DNA of 53,884 bases from Burkholderiales bacterium (lineage in GTDB: Bacteria; Pseudomonadota; Gammaproteobacteria; Burkholderiales; JAHFRG01), in NCBI GenBank assembly GCA_035543335.1, contig DASZZH010000034.1, forward strand, positions 1-53,884. Reading direction: 5' to 3'. A model generated the notes under the pieces. It did no database searches and was not told the DNA's origin. It was given only the letters and a program-made list of their open reading frames with translations. The position numbers were made by a program, and so were the translations under genes. Positions within the stretch are counted from its first letter, which is position 1. The number at the start of each line of letters is the position of its first letter. Positions 16,468 through 22,914 of this stretch are shown one piece after another.

Positions 16468-17283
16468 ATGAAGCGCGTACTGAAAAAGCTGACACTGGTT
16501 TTACTGGGGTTCATGTTCGCGAGCGGGGCCTATGCCGCTAGGGACATCCGGATGTCCACCACTACAAGCACTGAGAATTCCGGCCTATTGAAATATTTGC
16601 TGCCTGCGTTTGAAACTAAGTGTAGCTGTAAGGTGCGGGTGATTTCGGTGGGCACCGGCAAGGCGCTGGAACTTGGCAAAAACGGAGACGTGGATGTGGT
16701 ACTGGTGCACGCGCGGCCCGCCGAAGACAAGTTTGTGGCCGAAGGTCATGGCGTTAACCGAAAAGACGTGATGTACAACGATTTTATTCTGGTAGGCCCG
16801 CAGTCTGACCCGCTGCAGCTTCGCGGCTCAAAGGACGTGATTGCGGCGTTCAAAAAACTCGGTGAAGGCAAAGCCAAGTTTATTTCGCGCGGCGACAATT
16901 CAGGCACCGACCAAATGGAAAAGAATTACTGGAAAATCGCCGGCATCGAGCCCAAGGGCGGCTGGTTTGTTTCTGCCGGTCTCGGCATGGGCGAAGTGCT
17001 GACCATGGCGGGCGAAATCCAGGGTTATACTCTCTCTGACCGCGCCACTTACGGCGCCTACCGCGCCAAGACCGGGCTGGACATTCTGGTGCAGGGTGAC
17101 TCCAGGATGTTCAACCCTTATGGCCTTATCGCGGTCAATCCGAAAAAATATCCCGATATTAATTATCAAGGCGCGGCAGACTTCATCAATTGGATTATTT
17201 CGGATGAGGGACAAAAGATAATTGCCGAATTCAAGGTGAACGGCGAGCAATTGTTTTATCCTTCCGCCAAGAAAGCTCAATGA
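16468..17283 (+). CDS. tupA: Tungstate ABC transporter substrate-binding protein
   Basis: A 271-residue periplasmic protein with a signal peptide (cleavage after AYA, near residue 23). The anion-binding motif STTTSTENSG near residue 31 is the TTTS signature of TupA, distinct from ModA. Later segments DVVLVHARPAEDKFV, FISRGDNSGTDQMEKNYW and YTLSDRATY are also characteristic. It binds tungstate very tightly and delivers it to TupB. It is the first gene of tupABC, whose starts overlap the preceding stops. It is probably regulated from the palindromes upstream. Confidence 0.95.
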   Translation: MKRVLKKLTLVLLGFMFASGAYAARDIRMSTTTSTENSGLLKYLLPAFETKCSCKVRVISVGTGKALELGKNGDVDVVLVHARPAEDKFVAEGHGVNRKDVMYNDFILVGPQSDPLQLRGSKDVIAAFKKLGEGKAKFISRGDNSGTDQMEKNYWKIAGIEPKGGWFVSAGLGMGEVLTMAGEIQGYTLSDRATYGAYRAKTGLDILVQGDSRMFNPYGLIAVNPKKYPDINYQGAADFINWIISDEGQKIIAEFKVNGEQLFYPSAKKAQ

Positions 17284-17978
17284 TGGATTTGCTCGAACCC
17301 GCGCGGCAGGCGTTTCATCTTCTATTCGCCGGCGACCCGGAATTGTGGCAGATCATCTTCATCTCGCTGCGTGTTTCCGTGACCGCGATGCTCGTCATTA
17401 CACCCTTTGCGATAGCCGCAGGTTTTTTTCTGGCCACGGTGCCGTTTCCAGGACGTCGTGCTTTGGTGATTCTGGTGCAAGGCTTGCTGGCCTCGCCCAC
17501 GGTAGTGGTGGGTTTGCTGCTTTATCTTTTGCTGTCGCGCGCGGGGCCGTTTGGCGATTGGCGCCTTTTGTTCACCCCGGCAGCGATGATGATAGGCCAG
17601 GGCATCATCGCTTTTCCGGTATTGGTCGCTTTTACTTTGTCCGCGGTGCAAGGCGCCGATCCGCGCACGCATGAAACCGCGGTGAGTCTCGGCGCCGGCA
17701 CCACGCGCGCCGCGCTGACCACGCTTCTGGAAGTGCGCTTTGGGGTGATGGCGGCCGTCTTCAACGGCTTCGGGAGGGTATTTTCCGAAATCGGCTGCTC
17801 GCTGATGGTGGGCGGCAATATCTTGGGGTTGACACGCAACATCCCCACGGCGATAGCGCTTGAAACCAGCAAAGGAGAGTTCGCTCAAGGTATCGCCTTG
17901 GGTTTCGTGTTGATGCTAACGGCCTTGGGCGTGAATTACGCTCTGGCTTTCCTGCAAGGCGAAGGCGGGCTCAAGTGA
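17280..17978 (+). CDS. tupB: Tungstate ABC transporter permease
   Basis: A 232-residue inner-membrane permease with about five hydrophobic segments and the conserved cytoplasmic coupling loop (HETAVSLGAGTTRAALTTLL near residue 135, the EAA motif). The start ATGATG overlaps the tupA stop (ATGA), implying translational coupling. TupB with TupC imports the tungstate captured by TupA. Confidence 0.94.
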   Translation: MMDLLEPARQAFHLLFAGDPELWQIIFISLRVSVTAMLVITPFAIAAGFFLATVPFPGRRALVILVQGLLASPTVVVGLLLYLLLSRAGPFGDWRLLFTPAAMMIGQGIIAFPVLVAFTLSAVQGADPRTHETAVSLGAGTTRAALTTLLEVRFGVMAAVFNGFGRVFSEIGCSLMVGGNILGLTRNIPTAIALETSKGEFAQGIALGFVLMLTALGVNYALAFLQGEGGLK

Positions 17979-18661
17979 ACGGACCTTTGCTGCGGATCGA
18001 AGGCGTGCGCAAAAGCTATGGTTCGCGCCTGATTCTGGACGTGGATTGCCTGGAGTTGCATGCCGGTGAGAGCTACGTGGTGACCGGCGATAATGGCGTG
18101 GGGAAAAGCACCCTGCTGCGGATTCTTGCCGGCCTGGAAAGTGCGCAAGTTGCGAAATACCTGTTTGAAGGTTATTCCGTGTCGCTTGAAAACTATCCGC
18201 AGGAGCTGCGGCATGAAATCATTTACGTCCGCCAGCACCCCTACCTTTTTAAAACCAGTATCACTGACAATATCGCCTATGGTCTCAAAGCCCGGGGCGT
18301 TCCCAAGCTGCAGCGCGAGGCACTGGTGAAGGAAGCCATGGAGTGGGCGGGCGTTGCTAATCTTGATCACGTGCCCCCGCAGAAGCTTTCCGGCGGCGAA
18401 AAACAACGGGTCGCTCTGGCCAGGGCCAAAGTGCTCAGCCCGAAGTTATTTTTACTGGATGAACCGACTGCCAACCTCGACGCAGAAGCGCGCCGCCAGA
18501 CTATCGAATTGATTCAGCGCCTGTGCCTGAATAACAACTGTGTACTGATTGCCTGCCACGATTACGAGATTATCAACCTTCCCCGCATGCGCCGCATGAC
18601 CTTGGCTGAAGGCCGACTTGTGCCTCAAGTGGCAGCAGCAAGGCAAAAGGGGACTGTCTAG
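17975..18661 (+). CDS. tupC: Tungstate ABC transporter ATP-binding protein
   Basis: A 228-residue ATPase. Walker A GDNGVGKST near residue 42, Q-loop in YVRQHPYLF near 88, signature LSGGEKQRVALARA near 135, Walker B LFLLDEPTANLD near 155, and the switch histidine in ACHD near 190. The GTG start at 17975 overlaps the tupB stop (GTGA). It is shorter than ModC and lacks the C-terminal molybdate-sensing domain, as is usual for TupC. Confidence 0.94.
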   Translation: MNGPLLRIEGVRKSYGSRLILDVDCLELHAGESYVVTGDNGVGKSTLLRILAGLESAQVAKYLFEGYSVSLENYPQELRHEIIYVRQHPYLFKTSITDNIAYGLKARGVPKLQREALVKEAMEWAGVANLDHVPPQKLSGGEKQRVALARAKVLSPKLFLLDEPTANLDAEARRQTIELIQRLCLNNNCVLIACHDYEIINLPRMRRMTLAEGRLVPQVAAARQKGTV

Positions 18662-18667
18662 ACAGAA

Positions 18668-18697
18668 AAAAAGCCATTGTTCCATAATGGTTTTCTG
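18668..18697 (+). terminator. Weak terminator-like hairpin after tupC
   Basis: An imperfect stem (AAAAGCCATT / AATGGTTTT) lies seven bases after the tupC stop, ending in TTTT. It is AT-rich and short, so termination before mobB may be partial. Confidence 0.45.
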
Positions 18698-18816
18698 CCG
18701 CATTCAGAGTTGAACAAAATGTCGCACCCGTGTTTAAATGAGGGAATAGCAGGTGACTATGAATGGCGAGCAATCGGAAAAGCGGGCAGGAAACTGAGGC
18801 CGTGTGAGTCATCTTA

Positions 18817-19344
18817 ATGGCGGTCATGATGAAAATTTTTGGATTTGCAGGATACTCGGGCAGCGGCAAGACCACGCTGATTGAACAGATCGTGCCGCAA
18901 TTTGCGATGCAGGGCCTGAAAGTGTCGCTCATCAAGCATGCGCACCATGGTTTTGATATCGACCACCCGGGTAAGGATTCCTACCGCCACCGCGAGGCCG
19001 GCTGCAGTGAAGTGCTGATCACTTCCAGCCAACGGTGGGTGCTGATGCATGAATTGAGCGGAGAGCCGGAACCCGGCTTACAGCAGCAGTTAAAGCGCAT
19101 TTCGCCCTGCGACCTGGTTTTGGTGGAAGGCTTTAAAAAAGAACCCATCCCGAAGCTGGAGATCCACCGCGCGGCGATGGGCCAGCCTTTGCTGCAGCCG
19201 GACGACCCTTATATTGTGGCCATCGCTTCCGACACCCCGATTAAAGCCGGCGTACCGGTGCTGGATCTTAACGATCCGGAGCGAATTGCCGGATTCATTC
19301 TGCGGCATCTCGGAATAAAACTTGCGGCGGAGCTCAAAGCGTAG
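18817..19344 (+). CDS. mobB: Molybdopterin-guanine dinucleotide biosynthesis adapter MobB
   Basis: A 175-residue P-loop GTPase-like protein: Walker A GYSGSGKTTL near residue 12, then VSLIKHAHHGFDIDHPGKDSYRHREAG, which is diagnostic for MobB, and LVLVEGFKKEPIPKLEIHR near 105. MobB helps MobA make bis-MGD, the cofactor form used by formate dehydrogenase. The start is at 18817, with a second ATG at 18829 (MKIFGFAG) that is equally plausible. Confidence 0.93.
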   Translation: MAVMMKIFGFAGYSGSGKTTLIEQIVPQFAMQGLKVSLIKHAHHGFDIDHPGKDSYRHREAGCSEVLITSSQRWVLMHELSGEPEPGLQQQLKRISPCDLVLVEGFKKEPIPKLEIHRAAMGQPLLQPDDPYIVAIASDTPIKAGVPVLDLNDPERIAGFILRHLGIKLAAELKA

Positions 19345-19353
19345 AATGCAAAC

Positions 19354-19608
19354 ATGGTAAATCTCGTTTATTTTGCCCGACTGCGCGAAGCGCTGGGACT
19401 TGCCTCCGAACAAGTTGCTCTGCCTGACGACGTGCACAGCGTGGAGCGATTGACGCAATGGCTGCGCCGCCGCAGTGCACCCTGGGATGCCGAGCTGGCG
19501 CCTGGAAAGAGAGTGCGGGTGGCGGTGAATCTGGAAATGGCGAAGCCGGATACTTCGATTGACGACGGCGATGAAGTGGCGTTTTTCCCACCGGTGACGG
19601 GAGGTTAA
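19354..19608 (+). CDS. moaD: Molybdopterin synthase sulfur carrier subunit MoaD
   Basis: An 84-residue beta-grasp protein ending FFPPVTGG. The C-terminal Gly-Gly carries the thiocarboxylate that MoaE uses to make the dithiolene. It begins VNLVYFARLREALG, as is typical. It is followed at once by moaE, and the ribosome site for moaE (GGGAGG) lies inside its last codons. This is the functional copy; a stop-interrupted MoaD-like gene is at 14975. Confidence 0.95.
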   Translation: MVNLVYFARLREALGLASEQVALPDDVHSVERLTQWLRRRSAPWDAELAPGKRVRVAVNLEMAKPDTSIDDGDEVAFFPPVTGG

Positions 19609-19609
19609 A

Positions 19610-20059
19610 GTGGCGGTGCGCGTGCAAACCGGGGATTTCGATATCAGCGCGGAAATCTTGCAGCTTCGAAGGGGCAACCCAAAAATCGGCGCAGTCGCTT
19701 GTTTCATTGGTTTAGTGCGGGACATTAATGAGAATGCCACGGTTGCCGAAATGACCCTGGAGCATTATCCCGCAATGACCCAAAAGGCGCTCTCCGGCAT
19801 CGTTGAGGAAGCTAAACAGCGCTGGGACATCATGGATATTTTAGTAGTGCACCGGGTGGGCACGCTCAAGCCTATGGACCAAATCGTACTGGTGGTGGTG
19901 GCAAGCGCCCATCGCGGGACGGCATTCGCTGCGTGTGAATTCATCGTGGATTATTTGAAGACCAAGGCGCCATTCTGGAAAAAAGAACAGACCGAGAAAG
20001 GAGCGCGTTGGGTCGAGGCGCGCGACAGCGATGACGATGCCTCCCAGCGCTGGCATTGA
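19610..20059 (+). CDS. moaE: Molybdopterin synthase catalytic subunit MoaE
   Basis: A 149-residue protein starting with GTG one base after the moaD stop. Hallmark segments are GAVACFIGLVRD near residue 24, MTLEHYPAMTQKAL near 47, VVHRVGTLKPMDQIVLVVV near 75, RGTAFAACEFIVDYLKTKAPFWKKE near 100 (active-site Lys) and GARWVEARDSD near 130. With MoaD it converts cyclic pyranopterin to molybdopterin. Confidence 0.96.
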   Translation: MAVRVQTGDFDISAEILQLRRGNPKIGAVACFIGLVRDINENATVAEMTLEHYPAMTQKALSGIVEEAKQRWDIMDILVVHRVGTLKPMDQIVLVVVASAHRGTAFAACEFIVDYLKTKAPFWKKEQTEKGARWVEARDSDDDASQRWH

Positions 20060-20195
20060 CAGGCGCCCGGTCGAAGCAGAACTTGATCGAGTTCAATGTC
20101 CAGGCCACCCGGAACGGCTTGAGGGTGAATTCCGAGGCGCGGCTCTATGCCATCCCGGTCCCACAGCGAATTTCGGATTTTCATGAGGAGAAACA

Positions 20196-20522
20196 ATGAA
20201 AGGCATTTATCTGAAGCTTTATGTGCCCGAATTCGAGAAGCATTCAAATGACGAGGCGTTGCACCAGTGGTTGATGAACAAGGCAAAGTCTTTGGGCATC
20301 CAGGGCGGGACGGCCATCCGCGGTATTTACGGCTATGGCCGACACGGCGACATCAGCGTGGACAATGTTTTCGGCGAGTCGCCAATGGAGGTGGCGTTCA
20401 TGACGAGCGAGGAGCTGGCAGGCAAGTTGCTCGATCTTATCAAGAAGGAAAAGATCACGCTGTTCTACATCAAGAGCGAGGCTGAGTACGGCTGGCTGGG
20501 AGAAATGCAGAAGAGCGATTAA
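20196..20522 (+). CDS. DUF190 family protein
   Basis: A 108-residue small soluble protein with the DUF190 pattern (KLYVPEFEKHSNDEALHQWL, then GGTAIRGIYGYG and a PMEVAFM-like strand). The family resembles PII-like ferredoxin folds and is often found beside crcB fluoride channel genes, but no crcB is next to it here. A good ribosome site (GAGGAG) precedes the ATG. It is the last gene before the attC array and reads toward it. Function unknown. Confidence 0.82.
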   Translation: MKGIYLKLYVPEFEKHSNDEALHQWLMNKAKSLGIQGGTAIRGIYGYGRHGDISVDNVFGESPMEVAFMTSEELAGKLLDLIKKEKITLFYIKSEAEYGWLGEMQKSD

Positions 20523-20649
20523 GGGCGATTCTGAAGGCCCTTGTCTTCCCGGCCCCGACTGGCGCGCAAAGACGCCGTGGCTTCACCCTACATCAATCAC
20601 TTATTGCGCTGGCCAACGTGCTTTGGAACGAAGGCGGCATTCGCGACCG

Positions 20650-21135
20650 TTATTGTGGCTTAACGTCCCAATTGAGCCGCGTGCAGCTTGCTGGCGTCGG
20701 TCTCGAATTGGCGGTTAGACCGCGCGCCCCAAACACACGCCAGTTATCTTTGTACTTTCCGACCTTTTCAAGGTAGATGGAGTACCAAGCAGATTTTCGC
20801 GATGGCGTGGGGGGTGAGATCCTCATGTTCCGCGAGACAATCCGACTTGGCACCAAGTAGTACTCTATTCGATCCTTTCTCAAGTTCACAAGCGCGTAAA
20901 TCAGACTGTTGGATTTCAGCTCTTTAGCGTTAGCGTTCAGCAACCAGAAGTTAAAGGTGCTCGCATTTGTTTTTACTTGAACCGCGAAGGTGCGCTTCCC
21001 TTTAGCATTTGTGACGAGAAGGTCAGCACCCTGAGCGTTGCGAGAAGTTGGCGACGCAATGAAGCCCCGACGGGAGAGTTCCGCCGCGACGAGAAACACC
21101 CCCGTCATGCCAGTAAATTGTCCCTTCGATGCCAT
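20650..21135 (-). CDS. Cassette protein, PD-(D/E)XK nuclease-like
   Basis: A 161-residue protein. Its layout fits a PD-(D/E)XK fold: a helix with Glu (VAAELSRRGF, about residues 15-24), an Asp strand (GADLLVTN, about 36-43), and QVKTN after a beta strand (KRTFAVQVKTN, about 47-57), where Q-x-K replaces the usual E-x-K. A second half with WYSIYLEKVGKYKDNW is conserved-looking but unassigned. It starts 10 bases past one attC and its last codons run into another, the usual form of a cassette gene. No partner methylase is present. Function is uncertain. Confidence 0.65.
   Translation of the reverse strand: MASKGQFTGMTGVFLVAAELSRRGFIASPTSRNAQGADLLVTNAKGKRTFAVQVKTNASTFNFWLLNANAKELKSNSLIYALVNLRKDRIEYYLVPSRIVSRNMRISPPTPSRKSAWYSIYLEKVGKYKDNWRVFGARGLTANSRPTPASCTRLNWDVKPQ
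20658..20720 (-). repeat. attC site 1 (63 bases)
   Basis: On the minus strand it begins GTCTAAC (fits RYYYAAC) and ends GTTAAGC (fits GTTRRRY). The inner arms are CCAATTCGAG and CTCAATTGG, which pair perfectly except for one unpaired base, the extrahelical base typical of attC hairpins. The left part overlaps the end of the 20650-21135 gene. Confidence 0.85.
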
Positions 21136-21144
21136 TACTGCGCG

Positions 21145-21234
21145 GTCTAACGCCTGAGTTAAGCCGCCGCCGGCTTGGAGCGCTTGAACGAAGCGCGGCG
21201 CGTTCCCGCTATCGGCTTGAACGTCTTGTTGGGC
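21145..21234 (-). repeat. attC site 2 (90 bases)
   Basis: On the minus strand: GCCCAAC, then ACGTTCAAGCCGA, a 30-40 base centre, then CGGCTTAACTCAGGC and GTTAGAC. The arms GTTCAAGCC and GGCTTAAC pair with one extrahelical base. The sequence is very close to classical attC sites of mobile-integron cassettes. It overlaps the 3' end of the middle cassette gene and lies 10 bases before the next gene. Confidence 0.93.
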
Positions 21235-21814
21235 TCCAGCGCGACCTCGATGAGCTTACAGGACAGCAGTTCGTTTCGTCCGACGGGCACGTTGGAGATA
21301 ATCGCCACGACGCTTTTAATCCCTTCGATCTGAGGCAATGTGTCGTACCACGCACCATAGGTACGAGGTCCTGATTCGGGTACAGGATCGGTGTAAACAA
21401 GGCCCAGGAAGCCACGCACAGATTCAAGCGAATGCATAGCCAACCAGGACGCAGAACCGCAGGAGCGAAGTTTGTTGATGTTTGCACGGAACTCACTGAA
21501 GTTCTTAGAACCAGCGCCCCCTTTCTTGTGGAGCTGACGTCCAGACAAGTCGAAGAGTAGCTGCGATTGGTAGAACTTGAGCTCGATCAAAGACGCCTGC
21601 TTTCCCTCCCGAAGCAATACATCATGCGGTTCCACTCTGTGAAGCAAGTGACGCGTGGTGTCGCCACGAGCAGGTGGCGAACAAAGAAAAACCGAAAGAC
21701 GCTCTCGTTCCAATGTGGCAACGGAACCTCTGACACTCCCACTATAACGTCATGGCATGCCGCTCTCAGTGCATCCGTGACAAGCATCATTCCTCTCCGA
21801 TACTCAAGTCGCAC
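21159..21814 (-). pseudogene. Cassette gene, PD-(D/E)XK-like, apparently frameshifted
   Basis: Two overlapping minus-strand frames join into one plausible protein of about 218 residues. The first begins with GTG at 21814 (RLEYRRGMMLVTDAL), 18 bases after attC site 3, and runs through HWNESVFRFFFVRHLL. The second takes over at about 21650-21680 with HLLHRVEPHDVLL and REGKQASLIELKFYQ, an Asp-x(n)-Glu-x-Lys pattern. The N-terminal Glu helix, Asp and E-x-K together fit a PD-(D/E)XK nuclease. A single-base indel would restore the frame. Alternatively translation starts at 21713 and gives an intact but N-terminally short 184-residue protein. No known family name can be assigned. Confidence 0.55.
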
Positions 21815-21831
21815 GCGGTAATGCCAATGGA

Positions 21832-21902
21832 GCCCAACGTCGGCGTTAACCAGCCGCCGAGGCGTGCAGCGCCGAGGGAACCCAACGGCGCAGCTGTTGG
21901 GC
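21832..21902 (-). repeat. attC site 3 (71 bases)
   Basis: On the minus strand it starts GCCCAAC and ends GTTGGGC, a perfect 7-base outer pair fitting RYYYAAC and GTTRRRY. The inner arms GCCGTTGGGTTCC and GGTTAACGCC pair less perfectly than in the other two sites. It lies 20 bases after the end of the 21922-22827 gene and 18 bases before the next start. Confidence 0.75.
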
Positions 21903-21921
21903 GGTCCGGTTGACGCGCGGG

Positions 21922-22827
21922 TCAGATCCCATTCGCTGTCCGATGGATAGCTGGTATGTAAGCGCTGCCACTCGAACTCAGTTGTCGCGACACCGTGAAC
22001 TCGCAGCCATAGCTCCGGAAGTCGGGCACACCGAATGTCTCTTTACCCGGAGCCAGATCACGAACGTTCTTGGGCCCATCGTGAGCCGCGAGGCGCTTGA
22101 GGAATTCCGGATCGTTAGCCTCTCGCATATCTAGGTAGTAAGCGAGGCGAAACGTTGTGGGGTTCATCTGGGTTACCCACGCTGCGGTTTGCCCGAGGTC
22201 TGAGCCGACTGCTGCCGCCAAACGCGAGATCTCTAGCATGTCCAGGGCATTCGGAAAGGCGTTGGCGATGACGTCGTATGCCCGCTTGCGCAGACCGGTT
22301 CCGAAGACCACGGCTCTCCCGTGAACGATCGTTTCCCAGACAGGGGGATTCCTGAATGGCTGACCTGACCAATAGCGCTCAACCCAGGATAGGTCGGTTT
22401 GATCGAGTCTTCCATCCCCGTCGACTTTGGCGTAGGTGATCCAGTTGGAGTCAACGCGCGCAGGAATACCGACTGGGTGTACCTCCAGTTCAACAATATT
22501 CTCCTGGCGGAAATGGCCACCCCATGCCGTTGCTTTATCAGCTTGTGCAAGATCCTCGAGGAAATACATGCCCGCAAGACGAGACATCTGTTGGGGATAG
22601 CGCTGGGCACGGACGGCGTCGATCAGCAGCTCGTTCTGAAACCGTGCGTTGTTCTGAGACTGGACGATGCCAGCGAACATTACGGACACCGGACACTTGG
22701 GAGGAGTTCCGGCCGCCTGCGCAGAGACGAGTACGCCGCGATAGACTCCCCATGCGACTACTTGATGATCAACGTTCAGATAAGCGAATCCTTTAAACGA
22801 CAGTGCCTTGCTCTTGTTTTCGTCCAT
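21922..22827 (-). CDS. First cassette protein, unknown function
   Basis: A 301-residue soluble protein without signal peptide or membrane helix. I recognise no family with certainty. The segment AVRAQRYPQQMSRLAGMYFL (about residues 72-91) followed by EDLAQADKATAW and ENIVELEV has the spacing of small ADP-ribosyltransferase-like folds such as DUF2441 (R, SR, then an E-containing strand), but this is a weak similarity. The C-terminal half is unassigned. It has a good ribosome site (GAAGGA) and starts near the right end of the array, where an attI would be expected but is not seen. Confidence 0.7.
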   Translation of the reverse strand: MDENKSKALSFKGFAYLNVDHQVVAWGVYRGVLVSAQAAGTPPKCPVSVMFAGIVQSQNNARFQNELLIDAVRAQRYPQQMSRLAGMYFLEDLAQADKATAWGGHFRQENIVELEVHPVGIPARVDSNWITYAKVDGDGRLDQTDLSWVERYWSGQPFRNPPVWETIVHGRAVVFGTGLRKRAYDVIANAFPNALDMLEISRLAAAVGSDLGQTAAWVTQMNPTTFRLAYYLDMREANDPEFLKRLAAHDGPKNVRDLAPGKETFGVPDFRSYGCEFTVSRQLSSSGSAYIPAIHRTANGI

Positions 22828-22914
22828 AATTTAATCCTTCTCATGACTGAAGGATTATGGCACAAGTGGTCAAACGCCGGAAGGCGGAAACAAACGACGA
22901 AATCTCACGCGAGC

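Larger units (their letters stand above)
20658..22827 (-). mobile_element. CALIN: three-cassette array with attC sites and no integrase
   Basis: Three open frames in a row on the minus strand are each followed at their 3' end by an attC-like site: 21922-22827 then 21832-21902; 21159-21814 then 21145-21234; 20650-21135 then 20658-20720. Each next frame starts 10-18 bases after the preceding site, the standard packing of integron gene cassettes. All three sites have the same orientation. No intI gene or attI is visible on either side (DUF190 and nnr flank the array), so this is a cluster of attC sites lacking integrase. It may be an insertion by a remote integrase or a remnant. Confidence 0.85.

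Noticed and set aside
20060..20195. Fluoride riboswitch before the DUF190 gene
   Set aside because: DUF190 genes often neighbour crcB, so I looked for the crcB motif; no matching core sequence was seen and no crcB is present.
22828..22914. attI site or intI fragment at the right end of the cassette array
   Set aside because: The 87-base gap to nnr has no GTTRRRY core with attI-like context and no integrase codons.
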